Notes: a model not told the origin generated them from the letters alone. A stretch of DNA of 64,000 nt from Labrys wisconsinensis (GCF_030814995.1 NZ_JAUSVX010000011.1:241673-305672), one strand, 5' to 3'. Positions 39,827-48,659 are shown, counted from the first letter of the stretch. Program-made: numbers and translations.

Positions 39827-40432
39827 TCAGCGCCGGACCCAGCCGCGGTCGATCAGCGGCGCGAACAGCACGCGGTAGAGCCCGGTCGCGAGCGGCAGGA
39901 CACGGCCGCCGACGAGCGCCATCGCCACGGCCGCCAGCGCCGCCCCGAGGGCCGCGACGCAGAGGGCGCCGAGCATGTCGGCGGGAAAGTGCACGCCGAG
40001 ATAGATCCGGCACCAGCCGACCACCACGCCGGTGAACGCCATCAGCACCGCCATGCCGTGGCGGGCGGCGATGCGGTAGGCGAGCGCCGCGGCGAACAGC
40101 ACGGTGGCGTGATCGCTCGGAAAGGACGAATCCGGCGCATGCTCGAGATAGGCATGGCCGAGCCCGAGCGCCTGCGGCCGCGGCACGAACACGACGAGGC
40201 CGATCAGGTTGGCGATGCCGAGCGCGACAAGGATCGCCAGGAGGGCCGAGACCGCGGCGCGCCGGTCCGTCTCCCCGCCGCGCAGCCAGGACCAGACCAG
40301 CGCCAGCGGGACGACCGCGATCGCATAGTTCGCGACCATCCGCGCCAGCGCGATGGCCGCGGCGCTGGGATCCGGGCCGGCGTTGATGGTCAGGAACAGC
40401 GATCGGTTGAAGTCGAGGATCATGCCTGGCAA
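39827..40432 (-). CDS. PAP2-family membrane phosphatase
   Basis: A 201-residue membrane phosphatase with about five hydrophobic segments. The three PAP2 elements are visible: RPQALG region after VVFVPRP (motif 1, shortened), FPSDHATVLFAAAL (motif 2, with the usual PSGH as PSDH) and CRIYLGVHFPADML (motif 3, Arg-x5-His-x3-Asp). Members dephosphorylate undecaprenyl diphosphate, phosphatidic acid or lipid A. The short form and Asp in PSDH resemble BcrC-type undecaprenyl pyrophosphatases. It diverges from the two-component system, which may control it. Starts at 40432 and 40423 are both plausible. Confidence 0.85.
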   Translation of the reverse strand: MPGMILDFNRSLFLTINAGPDPSAAAIALARMVANYAIAVVPLALVWSWLRGGETDRRAAVSALLAILVALGIANLIGLVVFVPRPQALGLGHAYLEHAPDSSFPSDHATVLFAAALAYRIAARHGMAVLMAFTGVVVGWCRIYLGVHFPADMLGALCVAALGAALAAVAMALVGGRVLPLATGLYRVLFAPLIDRGWVRR

Positions 40433-40603
40433 TGCCGTCGAGAAGCGGTGCGGCCCTTTGCAGCCGGTGGCCCGCAGGACATCGAGCGTGAGCGCCGAGA
40501 ATTAGGTGAGAATGAGCAGGACCGCCGCGCCGCGAAGGGCTAGATCTCGCGGGGAGCGGCACGGATCCCGGCGGTTCGCGGGATCCCATGCGGAGACGGG
40601 GCC

Positions 40604-41272
40604 ATGCGGGTTCTCCTGATCGAAGACGATCCGATGGTGGGCAAGGCCCTGGCGCAGGCGTTGCGCGACGAAGGCATGGCGGTCGACTGGGTGCGCGACG
40701 GCCACGATGCGGAAGCGGCGCTGCGCAATCCCGGCCATGTCCTGGTGCTGCTCGACCTCGGCCTGCCCGGCAAGAGCGGCATCGCGCTGCTCCGGGCGCT
40801 GCGGGCGCGGGGAGATGCCACGCCGGTGCTGATCATCACCGCGCGCGACGATCTCGACGACCGGGTGGAGGGCCTCGATCTCGGCGCCGACGACTACGTG
40901 GTCAAGCCCTTCGAGATCCGCGAGCTCATGGCGCGGATGCGCGCGGTGCTGCGCCGCCGCCATGGCGGACAGGCGGTCTCGGCGCTGGTCTGCGGAGAGC
41001 TGGTCCTCGACCTGGAGACCCACCGGGTCAGCTATCGCGAGGCGGCCCATGTCCTGCCGGCACGGGAGTTCGCGCTGATGCGCGCCCTCAGCGAGCGTCC
41101 CGGCGCCATCCTGTCGCGGGCGCAACTGGAGGAGCGGCTCTACGGCTGGGGCGAGGAGGTCGAGAGCAACGCCGTCGACGTGCTGATCCACTATGTCCGT
41201 CGCAAGTTCGGCAAGGACGTCATCCGCAACGTGCGCGGCGCGGGCTGGATGATCGCCAAGGGATCGTCATGA
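40604..41272 (+). CDS. OmpR-family response regulator
   Basis: A 222-residue regulator with a receiver domain (phospho-acceptor Asp51 in VLLDLGLPG, acidic pair at Glu7-Asp8, Lys near 102 in VVKPFE) and a C-terminal winged-helix (about 130-220, with VDVLIHYVRRKFGKDVIRNVRGAGWM). It belongs to the QseB/PmrA-like group. The stop overlaps the histidine kinase start by four bases (ATGA). It diverges from the PAP2 gene, with DUF3833 and MipA/OmpV genes beyond the kinase. This suggests an envelope-sensing regulon. Confidence 0.92.
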   Translation: MRVLLIEDDPMVGKALAQALRDEGMAVDWVRDGHDAEAALRNPGHVLVLLDLGLPGKSGIALLRALRARGDATPVLIITARDDLDDRVEGLDLGADDYVVKPFEIRELMARMRAVLRRRHGGQAVSALVCGELVLDLETHRVSYREAAHVLPAREFALMRALSERPGAILSRAQLEERLYGWGEEVESNAVDVLIHYVRRKFGKDVIRNVRGAGWMIAKGSS

Positions 41273-42600
41273 GGTCGCTGCGGCGCGAAGCCCTGCTGTG
41301 GCTGTCGGGGCTGCTCGGCGTGCTCGGTGTCGCCAGCGCCGCCTCGTCCTATTACCTCGTCCAGGACGAGACCAACAGCTTCCTCGACAGCCAGCTCCGC
41401 CAGATCGCCTATTATGTCGACGACACGCCGAGCGTGCCGGTGCGCCCGACGCCGGACGACCCGCTCTACGAGCCGGAGGACGACTTCCTGGTGCAGATCT
41501 GGGATGTCGCCGGCCGCTCCATCCTCGCCTCGGACCCGGGCGTGCCCATCGTCCGGCGAACCACCACCGGCTTCTCGAACGAGACGACCCCGAGCGAGAC
41601 CTGGCGGACCTTCACCTATGTCACGCCGCAGCGCACGGTGCAGATCTCGCAGCGCCTCAGCGTGCGCGAGGAGTTGGCGAGGGACTCGGCCTTGCGCTCG
41701 GCCCTGCCGGTGGTCGTGCTCATCCCGCTGTCCTGGCTGCTGCTCGGCTTCGTCATCGACCGGGTGATGCGCCGCCTCGATCGCCTCGCCGCGGTGGTCG
41801 GCGCGCGCGAGGCCGACAGCCGCGAGCCGATCCCGCTCCGGGACGTGCCGCGCGAGGTCGTCCCCCTGGTGCGCGCGATGAACGATCTGCTCGACCGCCT
41901 CGGCCGGGCCCTGGAGCGGCAGCGCCGCTTCGTCTCCGACGCCGCGCACGAATTGCGCACGCCGCTCGCGGCCCTGCAGCTGCAGATCGGCAATGTCAGG
42001 GGCGTCGCCAAGGGACGGGACCTGCTGTCGCGCCTGGCGGATCTCGAGGCGGGAGCACGCCGAGCCTCGAACCTGGTGGCGCAATTGCTGCGGCTGGCGC
42101 GCTACGACGCGGATCACCGCCCGGCGCCCGCTGATGTGCTGGACCTGACGGCGCTGGTGGAAGACTGCGTCCGCGAGATCGCGCCGGTGGCGGCGGCTGC
42201 CGGCCTCGCCGTCGCGATCAAGGCGGGAACGGCCCTGCGCCTGCGCGGAGTGGCGTCGGAGCTGCGCATCCTGATCGCCAACCTCCTGGACAATGCGGTG
42301 CGCTACACGCCGCGCGGCGGCACCATCGAGATCGAGGCCGGGATCGGAGCCGACGGAAACGGTCTGGTCGAGATCCGCGACAGCGGCCCCGGCATCCCTG
42401 AGCAGCTCAGGGACCGCGTGTTCGAGCGCTTCTTCCGGGCCTCGGCGCCGACGATCGAAGGCAGCGGCCTGGGGCTGGCGATCGCCCGGTCGATCGCCGA
42501 GCATCACGGCATCGCCATCGTGCTGGAGAACCGCGCCTGCGGGATCGGCCTGGCGGCCCGCCTCTCGGTCCCGGCTTCGGTGCTGATCCATGGTCCATAA
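41269..42600 (+). CDS. Sensor histidine kinase
   Basis: A 443-residue inner-membrane kinase: membrane helix 1 (about 9-30), a periplasmic domain of about 115 residues with DDFLVQIWDVAGRSILASD, membrane helix 2 (about 145-165), and a HAMP-like linker. A HisKA domain carries His227 in SDAAHELRTPLAAL, and the HATPase domain has LLDNAVRYTPRG, DSGPGIP and GSGLGLAIA. The PmrB/QseC-like layout and coupling to the response regulator fit a pair that senses cations, lipids or envelope state. The ATG at 41269 overlaps the regulator stop. Confidence 0.92.
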   Translation: MRSLRREALLWLSGLLGVLGVASAASSYYLVQDETNSFLDSQLRQIAYYVDDTPSVPVRPTPDDPLYEPEDDFLVQIWDVAGRSILASDPGVPIVRRTTTGFSNETTPSETWRTFTYVTPQRTVQISQRLSVREELARDSALRSALPVVVLIPLSWLLLGFVIDRVMRRLDRLAAVVGAREADSREPIPLRDVPREVVPLVRAMNDLLDRLGRALERQRRFVSDAAHELRTPLAALQLQIGNVRGVAKGRDLLSRLADLEAGARRASNLVAQLLRLARYDADHRPAPADVLDLTALVEDCVREIAPVAAAAGLAVAIKAGTALRLRGVASELRILIANLLDNAVRYTPRGGTIEIEAGIGADGNGLVEIRDSGPGIPEQLRDRVFERFFRASAPTIEGSGLGLAIARSIAEHHGIAIVLENRACGIGLAARLSVPASVLIHGP

Positions 42601-42672
42601 CAACCTCTAAGCCGCCGCTAATTCCCAGCGGCCAAGGTCCGTGCCCGCAGCATGGCCTTTGGTGGGAAAACG

Positions 42673-43185
42673 ATGAGATCGGGCACGGGGACGGCGTGGA
42701 GGGGCGTGGCAGCAGGTCTGATGATTGCCTTCGTCTTCGTGCCGCCGGCCCGCGCCGACACCGCCGTGATCGAGGGCTGGTTCGTCGGTCATGCCCGCGC
42801 CGTCGGCTCGTTCCACAACCGGGTCGACGGCAGCACGCGCCGCTTCACCGTCGAGACCAACGGCCACTGGGACGGCCCGGTGCTCACGCTAGCCGAGGAC
42901 ATCCGCTACTGGGACGGCGAGCACGCCCGCAAGGTCTGGCACCTGACCAAGACCGGCGCGACCACCTTCGTGGGCACCCGCGAGGACGTGGTCGGTCAGG
43001 CCCGCGGCGTCGTCGAAGGCCAGGGCCGGCTGCGGCTGCGCTACACGGCGCGCGCCGAGGGGCGGACCCTCGATTTCGACGACGTGCTGGAGCTGTGCGC
43101 GGACGGCACGATGCTGAACACCGTGCATGTCTCCTACCTCCTCCTGCCCGTCGGCGAGGCGGAGATCCGCTTCCGCAAGCCGTGA
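42673..43185 (+). CDS. DUF3833-like exported protein
   Basis: A 170-residue protein starting with a signal peptide (about 1-29, GVAAGLMIAFVFVPPARA) and continuing with a lipocalin-like beta body. FVGHARAVGSFHNRVDGSTRRFTVETNG and GTREDVVGQARG mark it as DUF3833 family (function unknown). The second ATG at 42673 (MRSGTGTAW) is preferred over 42652 because it begins the signal peptide. It follows the two-component genes by 72 bases, is on the same strand, and is a likely target of them. Confidence 0.75.
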   Translation: MRSGTGTAWRGVAAGLMIAFVFVPPARADTAVIEGWFVGHARAVGSFHNRVDGSTRRFTVETNGHWDGPVLTLAEDIRYWDGEHARKVWHLTKTGATTFVGTREDVVGQARGVVEGQGRLRLRYTARAEGRTLDFDDVLELCADGTMLNTVHVSYLLLPVGEAEIRFRKP

Positions 43186-43197
43186 CCGCGGCCCGGC

Positions 43198-44052
43198 TCA
43201 GGGCTTGCCGGCGGAGGCGGACCCCGTGACCCAGTCGAACGACCAGGCGACGCTCAGGCCGAGCGTGAACTGGTCCCGGCTGCCGAGGACGTCGGAGACC
43301 GGGCTCTCCGCAGCGGGGCCGACCAGCCGGTCGTAGCGGCCGAACAGCGTGGTGGTCCAGGTATCGTTCCAGGCATAGGAGACGGCGGTCTCGATGCCGA
43401 TGGATTTCGCGCCGGCGCCCGGGCTGAACGCAGGCACCGCGCCGCTCACCGCGGCCTCCGCCGGCGAGATGCCGAAATTGGCGCGCATGAAGGCGGCGTC
43501 GCCGAGGGAAAGGCGCGGGCCGCCCGACAGGGTGAAGCGGCCGAGTTGCTCCACCCAGTCGACGGAGAGGTCGCTCGTGAAGCCGGTATGGTCATGAAAT
43601 CCGCGCCGGATCTCGACGCGGGCGCGCAGCCGGTCCTCCAGCAGCCAGTATTGCGCGAAGACGCCGGGCTCGATCGTCCAGGGCACGGACCGCAGGCCGG
43701 CGAGGCGCTTGTCGTCCCGCCGGTGGCGGCCGAAGCGGACATTGAGGACCGGCCCGAAGCTGAAGCGTCCGGATTCGAACAGGGTGTAGTCGAGGCTGTC
43801 GTCGGGGGCGCCGAAGGTATCGGGCGTGCCGATCGGCCGCCAGCTCACCGACGGGAGCCCGCCGAGGCCATAGCGGCGGCCGCCGTCATAGAGCGGCCCG
43901 ACTTCCACCGTACCGGTGAGGGTGATGGTCCAGCCCGTGGCAGGAGCCGAAGCGTAGAGTTGAGAGCCCTCGTCGCCGGCCATCGCCGAGCCACACAGGA
44001 CCGACACCGCCAGCGCGGCGGCCGGGCCCGCCCGTCCCACCCCGTCCGCCAT
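43198..44052 (-). CDS. MipA/OmpV-family outer-membrane protein
   Basis: A 284-residue outer-membrane beta-barrel protein. A signal peptide (about 1-24) precedes alternating amphipathic strands: VEVGPLYDGGRRYGLGGLPSVSWR, FSFGPVLNVRFGRH, and a C-terminal strand ending FTLGLSVAWSFDWVTG. Relatives (MipA, OmpV, SlyA-regulated KdgM-like porins) act as scaffold or channel and are often controlled by adjacent two-component systems. The ATG at 44052 is only about 20-30 bases from the likely start of the divergent VirJ-like gene, so their promoters must overlap or lie within each other's coding ends. Confidence 0.8.
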   Translation of the reverse strand: MADGVGRAGPAAALAVSVLCGSAMAGDEGSQLYASAPATGWTITLTGTVEVGPLYDGGRRYGLGGLPSVSWRPIGTPDTFGAPDDSLDYTLFESGRFSFGPVLNVRFGRHRRDDKRLAGLRSVPWTIEPGVFAQYWLLEDRLRARVEIRRGFHDHTGFTSDLSVDWVEQLGRFTLSGGPRLSLGDAAFMRANFGISPAEAAVSGAVPAFSPGAGAKSIGIETAVSYAWNDTWTTTLFGRYDRLVGPAAESPVSDVLGSRDQFTLGLSVAWSFDWVTGSASAGKP

Positions 44053-44070
44053 CTGCCGGAGCCCGCAACC

Positions 44071-44868
44071 TTGATCCCTCCAGTGCGTCGCGTCGCGCTT
44101 GCCGCGATGCTTCTCGTGGCCGCGGCCGGCCCAGCTCCTGCAGCCGTCCGCGAACCGCCGGCCGGGCCGGCACAGCCGCTCGATCGCCTGGAGGACCTGC
44201 CGCTGGAGATCCATCCAGGGCGGGCCCCCCGCGTCTTCGTGCTGCTCCTGTCCGGCGATGGCGGCTGGCAGGACATGGACCGCCAGATCACGGCTCGGCT
44301 CAACGATGCCGGCATCGGCGTCGTCGGCCTCAACAGCTTCATGTATTTCCTGCAGAAGCGCTCGGTCCCGGAGATTTCCCGCGACCTCGAGCGGGCCGTC
44401 TCCGTCTATCGCCGCCGCTGGCATGCGCGGTTCGTCGGCCTGCTCGGCTATTCCTTCGGCGCGGATGTCGTCCCCTTCGCCTGGCCGGGCCTGTCGCCCG
44501 CCAGCAAGGCCTCGACGCGGCTGATCGCCCTCATGGGCCCGGAGCCGACGGCGCTGTTCGAGATCACCGTCATGGACCTTCTCGGCGTCACCATGTGGGA
44601 CGAGACCGACATCCGCCCGGCCGTCGCCCGGCTGCCGCATGCCAGGCTGATGTGCTTCTACGGCCGGGAGGAACGGGAGGCCGACGACACCGGCTGCACG
44701 GTTCCGGAGATGCGCGGCGCCACGGCGGTCGAGCGGCCGGGCGGGCATCATTTCGACGAGAACTACGCCCCCGTCGCCGACATGATGATCGAGCGGCTCC
44801 TGCCGCGAACCCGCCGCCATCGACACGCCCACGCTGCTTCCGGGCGAAGTCTCGACCACCGGACTTAG
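44071..44868 (+). CDS. VirJ/AcvB-family protein (paralogue 2)
   Basis: About 265 residues with a signal peptide (RRVALAAMLLVAAAGPAPA). The hydrolase core shows LLLSGDGGWQDMD (about 58-70), nucleophile elbow GLLGYSFGADVVPF with Ser at about 128, and GGHHFDENY for the His. Unlike paralogue 1 it keeps the canonical SGDGGW. A start at TTG 44071 is favoured (GGAG nine bases before); GTG 44083 and ATG 44107 are alternatives. VirJ is a periplasmic protein linked to T-DNA transfer in Agrobacterium, but no type IV secretion genes are seen here. AcvB hydrolyses lysyl-phosphatidylglycerol, so envelope lipid work is likelier. Confidence 0.78.
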   Translation: MIPPVRRVALAAMLLVAAAGPAPAAVREPPAGPAQPLDRLEDLPLEIHPGRAPRVFVLLLSGDGGWQDMDRQITARLNDAGIGVVGLNSFMYFLQKRSVPEISRDLERAVSVYRRRWHARFVGLLGYSFGADVVPFAWPGLSPASKASTRLIALMGPEPTALFEITVMDLLGVTMWDETDIRPAVARLPHARLMCFYGREEREADDTGCTVPEMRGATAVERPGGHHFDENYAPVADMMIERLLPRTRRHRHAHAASGRSLDHRT

Positions 44869-45033
44869 GGGAGACTTAGCCGCCTCAGGGGGGCGATTCG
44901 CGGCGAGGGACCGGCGGCCGGATCCTTGAAAGCTTGATGAAAGGTTGACGGCCTACAAGGCCGCATGCGTCCCCGGATCCCGCCCCGCGCGAGGAGAGAC
45001 CGGAGGGTGCGGGAAACGAACGAGGACACCATC

Positions 45034-46050
45034 ATGCCGCTCGCCCGAACGCTGCTGCAAGCCGCCGCCCTCACCGCCCTCATCGCAGCGGGCACCTCCT
45101 TCGCATCCTCGGCCGCGCAGGCGGACGAGAAGGTCACCATCATGGTGGGCGGCTACGAGAAGCAGATCTACCTGCCCGCCAAGCTCGCCGAGGCGCTGGG
45201 CTACTTCAAGGACGAGGGGCTCGACGTCGAGCTCCTGAACGAGCCCGCCGGCGTCGATGCGGAGAACGAGATGCTGGCCGGCGCCGTCCAGGGCGTGGTC
45301 GGCTTCTACGACCATTGCATCGACCTGCAGGCCAAGGGCAAGTTCGTCGAGTCCGTGGTGCAGTTCAGCCAGGCGCCCGGCGAGGTCGAGCTGGTCTCGA
45401 CCAAGCATCCCGAGATCAGGTCGCCGGCCGACTTCAAGGGCAAGAGCCTGGGCGTGACCGGCCTCGGCTCCTCCACCAATTTCCTGACGCAGTACCTGGC
45501 GGTGAAGAACGGCCTGAAGCTCGGCGAGTTCACCTCCGTGCCGGTCGGCGCCGGCACCACCTTCATCGCCGCCATGCAGCAGGACAAGATCCAGGCGGGC
45601 ATGACCACCGAGCCGACGATCACCCGCCTCCTGAAGACCGGCGAGGCGTCCGTCCTCATCGACATGCGTACGATCGAGGGAACCAAGACGGCGCTGGGCG
45701 GCACCTATCCCGCGGCCTCGCTCTACCTGCAGACGGCGTGGGTCGACGCCCACAAGGATACGGCACAGAAGCTCGCCAACGCCTTCGTCAAGACGCTGAA
45801 GTTCATCAGCACGCACAGTGCCGAGGAGATCGCCGACAAGATGCCGAAGGACTATTATGTCGGCGACAAGGACGGCTATGTGAAGGCGCTCGCCGACGGC
45901 AAGGCGATGTTCACGGCCGACGGCGTGATGCCGGAAGGCGGGCCGGAGACGGTGCTCAAGGTGCTGTCCTCGTTCTCCAAGGACCTGCAGGGCAAGCAGA
46001 TCGACCTGTCCAAGACCTACACGACCGAGTTCGTGAAGAAGGCCAGCTAG
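45034..46050 (+). CDS. NitT/TauT-type ABC transporter substrate-binding protein
   Basis: A 338-residue NMT1/SsuA-like binding protein. A signal peptide (about 1-30, ending SSAAQA-DE) precedes VTIMVGGYEKQIYLPAKLAEALGYFKDEGLDVEL, the usual opening of this family. The ATG at 45034 follows GAACGAGGAC and begins the signal. It heads an importer with the ATPase at 46143 and the permease at 46965. Ligands in the family include alkanesulfonates, taurine, pyrimidine precursors of thiamine and aromatic acids; the sequence does not decide between them. Confidence 0.87.
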   Translation: MPLARTLLQAAALTALIAAGTSFASSAAQADEKVTIMVGGYEKQIYLPAKLAEALGYFKDEGLDVELLNEPAGVDAENEMLAGAVQGVVGFYDHCIDLQAKGKFVESVVQFSQAPGEVELVSTKHPEIRSPADFKGKSLGVTGLGSSTNFLTQYLAVKNGLKLGEFTSVPVGAGTTFIAAMQQDKIQAGMTTEPTITRLLKTGEASVLIDMRTIEGTKTALGGTYPAASLYLQTAWVDAHKDTAQKLANAFVKTLKFISTHSAEEIADKMPKDYYVGDKDGYVKALADGKAMFTADGVMPEGGPETVLKVLSSFSKDLQGKQIDLSKTYTTEFVKKAS

Positions 46051-46142
46051 GCCCCGGCCGCCCGCGCGACCACGCATCCGCCCTTGCGCCGCATCGCCGG
46101 GTTCCGCCCGCGATGCGGCTCGCCCGCCCCCCGGAGCCGCCC

Positions 46143-46952
46143 ATGTCCGAAGGCAAGCCCATCCCGGCGATCGAGCTGATCAATGTCAGCCGGCGCTTCC
46201 TGTCCCCGACGGGGAAATCGCTGACGGCGCTGCGTGATTTCAGCATGACCGTCGAGCGCGGCGAGTTCGTCGCCGTGGTCGGGCCGACCGGCTGCGGCAA
46301 GTCGACCACGCTCAACCTCGTCACCGGCCTGGCCAGGCCCAGCGCCGGCGAGGTCCGCGTCATGGGCGAGCCGGTGAACGGGATCGATCCGCGCGTCGGC
46401 TTCGTGTTCCAGACCGACGCGCTGTTCCCGTGGCGCTCGGTGGTCGACAATGTCGTCGCCGGCCCGCGGTTCCGCGGCCGGCCCAAGGCGCAAGCCTATG
46501 CCGACGCCCGCGACTGGCTCGCCCGCGTCGGCCTGTCGCGCTTCGAGACGCATTATCCCCACCAGCTCTCGGGCGGCATGAGGAAGCGCGTCGCCCTGGC
46601 GCAGACCTTCATCAACGGGCCGGAGATCCTGCTGATGGACGAGCCGTTCTCGGCGCTCGACGTGCAGACCCGGGTGCTGATGCACGAGGAGCTGCTGCGC
46701 CTGTGGTCGCAGGCCAAGGCCTCCGTCGTCTTCGTCACCCATGACCTCGAGGAGGCGATCGCGCTCGCCGACAAGGTCTATGTGCTGACCGCAGGTCCGG
46801 CGACGGTGAAATCGGTCTACCCGATCGACCTGCCGCGGCCGCGCGTGGTCGCCGACATCCGCTACGACCAGCGCTTCATCGATTATTCGCGCACGATCTG
46901 GGACGACCTCAAGGAAGAGGTCCAGACCAGCTACGCCCGCGCCGCGGCCTGA
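46143..46952 (+). CDS. NitT/TauT-type ABC transporter ATP-binding protein
   Basis: A 269-residue ATPase with Walker A GPTGCGKST (about 47-55), Q-loop GFVFQTDALFPWRSV (the PWR after the Q-loop is typical of SsuB/TauB-like proteins), signature LSGGMRKRV, Walker B ILLMDEPFSALD and switch VTHDLEEAI. The C-terminal extension ends in VQTSYARAAA. It lies 12 bases before the permease gene. Confidence 0.9.
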   Translation: MSEGKPIPAIELINVSRRFLSPTGKSLTALRDFSMTVERGEFVAVVGPTGCGKSTTLNLVTGLARPSAGEVRVMGEPVNGIDPRVGFVFQTDALFPWRSVVDNVVAGPRFRGRPKAQAYADARDWLARVGLSRFETHYPHQLSGGMRKRVALAQTFINGPEILLMDEPFSALDVQTRVLMHEELLRLWSQAKASVVFVTHDLEEAIALADKVYVLTAGPATVKSVYPIDLPRPRVVADIRYDQRFIDYSRTIWDDLKEEVQTSYARAAA

Positions 46953-46964
46953 GGAGAGGGCATC

Positions 46965-47843
46965 ATGGCAGACGCGACCTTCAACGTCGGCGCCGCCGCC
47001 TTCCGGCCCGGCACCTCCGATGCCGAGATCGAGGCCGCCGCCGCCAAGGCCGCCGGGCATCGCCGCCGCATGGTGACGGCCTGGCGCGTCGGCATCCTGG
47101 TGGTCTTCCTCGGCCTGTGGGAGCTCGCCGGGCGCCTCAACTGGATCGACCCATTCTTCTACGCCATGCCGAGCACCATTGCCGGCCGCCTCTACGAGTG
47201 GATCACCGAGGGCACCTCGGAGGGGCCGCTCTGGTACCACCTCTGGGTGACGATGGAGGAGGCGATGATCGGCTTCGTCACGGGCTCGATCGCCGGGGTG
47301 GTGATCGGCATCGCGCTCGGCCGCAACCAGATGGCGGCGGACGTGTTCTCCATCTACATCAAGGTGATCAACTCGATCCCGCGCGTGGTGCTGGCGCCGA
47401 TCTTCATCATGATCTTCGGCCTCGGCCTCGGCTCGAAAGTGGCGCTCGCCTTCGTCATGGTGTTCTTCGTGGTGTTCCACAACGCCTTCCAGGGCGTGCG
47501 CGAGGCCGATCGGGCGATGATCGCCAATGCCCGCATCCTCGGCGCCTCGGACTGGCAGCTGACGCGTTCGGTCATCGTGCCTTCGGCGATGAGCTGGATC
47601 TTCGCCAGCCTGCATGTCAGCTTCGGCTTCGCCATCATCGGCGCCATCGTCGGCGAGTTCGTCGGCTCGCGCTACGGCATCGGCCTGCTGATCAACGTCG
47701 CCAAGGGCTCGTTCGACGCCGCCGGCATGTATGCGGCGATCGTCATCGTCATGGTCGTGGCGCTGGCGGCCGAATATGTCATGACCCTGGTCGAGCAACG
47801 CCTGGCGAAATGGCGGCCGCAGCCCCTGCACGAGACGCAGTAG
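46965..47843 (+). CDS. NitT/TauT-type ABC transporter permease
   Basis: A 292-residue inner-membrane permease, SsuC/TauC-like, with an N-terminal cytoplasmic tail of about 40 residues and six membrane segments. The ATPase-docking loop is GVREADRAMIANARILGASDWQLTRSVIVPSA (about 178-209), with the conserved Gly and Pro. It ends the three-gene importer; a weak hairpin at 47859-47885 follows. Confidence 0.9.
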   Translation: MADATFNVGAAAFRPGTSDAEIEAAAAKAAGHRRRMVTAWRVGILVVFLGLWELAGRLNWIDPFFYAMPSTIAGRLYEWITEGTSEGPLWYHLWVTMEEAMIGFVTGSIAGVVIGIALGRNQMAADVFSIYIKVINSIPRVVLAPIFIMIFGLGLGSKVALAFVMVFFVVFHNAFQGVREADRAMIANARILGASDWQLTRSVIVPSAMSWIFASLHVSFGFAIIGAIVGEFVGSRYGIGLLINVAKGSFDAAGMYAAIVIVMVVALAAEYVMTLVEQRLAKWRPQPLHETQ

Positions 47844-47858
47844 GAACGCTTCGAGCCC

Positions 47859-47885
47859 GGCAGCGGTGGCGCCGGAAGCGCTGCC
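47859..47885 (+). terminator. Weak terminator-like hairpin after the NitT/TauT importer
   Basis: GGCAGCG (47859-47865) and CGCTGCC (47879-47885) form a 7-bp stem with a 13-base loop between the convergent permease and TetR genes. There is no clear T-run. Confidence 0.3.
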
Positions 47886-47914
47886 GCGCCTTCTGTGCCG
47901 CAGAGCCTCCGACG

Positions 47915-48541
47915 TCAGACGTAAGGCGTCCCGACGAGCGCGGCGTCGACGCCGGCGAAGCCGCGGTCCATCACGCTCACGAAAGCCGCCTCGGGCTTTC
48001 GGTTCTCGCGAAAGGCGCGGAGCGCCTCGCCATAGGCGACCACCAGCGTGGCCATCAGCATTGCCGCTGCGAGACGCGCGTCGGGATCGGCCTGCGACCG
48101 GCCCGCTGCGTCGGACAGCAGTCCGGCAAGATCGTCGGCGAGCGTCACCTGAAGCTCGCGCGCGCGCGCCGTCAGCGCCGGGCTCTCCGCGACGGTGCGC
48201 CAGAACCGGACGGGCCGCTCCGTGATCCTGAACAAAGGGTGTTGCGTCTCGACCAGCGCACGCATCAGCGTCTGGAACGCGTCGACCGGCGGCTGCCTAC
48301 CGCGACCGGCGAGCGCTTCCCGCACCAGGGCCCGCCCTTCCTCCTCGCGATCGAAGACCAGATCCTCCTTCCGGGGGAAGTAGTTGAACACCGTCTTTCT
48401 GGCGACGCCCGCTTCATCGGCGATCTCGGCGACGGAGACGTTCTCGAAGCCGCGTTCGACGAACAGGCGTGTTGCGACGTCGGAGATCGCCTGGCGCGTC
48501 ACCTCCTTCTTGCGGTCTCGGAGTCCGGGTCGGTTTGACAT
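47915..48541 (-). CDS. TetR-family transcriptional regulator
   Basis: A 208-residue regulator with an N-terminal TetR helix-turn-helix (about 12-58, SVAEIADEAGVARKTVFNYFPRKEDLV) and an all-helical ligand-binding domain. The HTH form with KTVFNYFPRKEDL is common in repressors of monooxygenase or efflux genes. It diverges from the FAD monooxygenase, and the gap holds several nested palindromes (48545-48582) that are good operator candidates. A hydrophobic small molecule that is also the substrate of the monooxygenase would be the expected inducer. Confidence 0.88.
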   Translation of the reverse strand: MSNRPGLRDRKKEVTRQAISDVATRLFVERGFENVSVAEIADEAGVARKTVFNYFPRKEDLVFDREEEGRALVREALAGRGRQPPVDAFQTLMRALVETQHPLFRITERPVRFWRTVAESPALTARARELQVTLADDLAGLLSDAAGRSQADPDARLAAAMLMATLVVAYGEALRAFRENRKPEAAFVSVMDRGFAGVDAALVGTPYV

Positions 48542-48544
48542 GTC

Positions 48545-48582
48545 GGTATTTATACCATAAGTAAATTTACACTGAGTATAAA
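48545..48582. promoter_or_regulatory. Nested palindromes, candidate TetR operator and divergent promoters
   Basis: Three palindromic elements lie in this AT-rich gap: GGTAT-TT-ATACC (48545-48556), a perfect 10-mer GTAAATTTAC (48561-48570), and the wider pair TTTATAC (48549-48555) with GTATAAA (48576-48582). They begin three bases upstream of the TetR start codon, a typical site of autoregulation, and precede the monooxygenase gene. Confidence 0.6.
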
Positions 48583-48659
48583 AATTGTGCCCTATCGGGG
48601 AAGCCGACGAGCATCGCCGCAGCCGGCGCGGGCCCGAGGGGCGCTTGAGGACTTTCGCC

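Noticed and set aside
42614..42632. A small hairpin after the histidine kinase gene as a terminator
   Set aside because: Only a 6-bp stem with a seven-base loop and no T-run; too weak to call, and the DUF3833 gene may be in the same transcript.
36204..44868. VirJ-like genes as evidence for a type IV secretion or T-DNA transfer locus
   Set aside because: No virB, virD4 or conjugation genes are present, and the VirJ fold is shared with AcvB-type lipid hydrolases, which fits the neighbourhood better.
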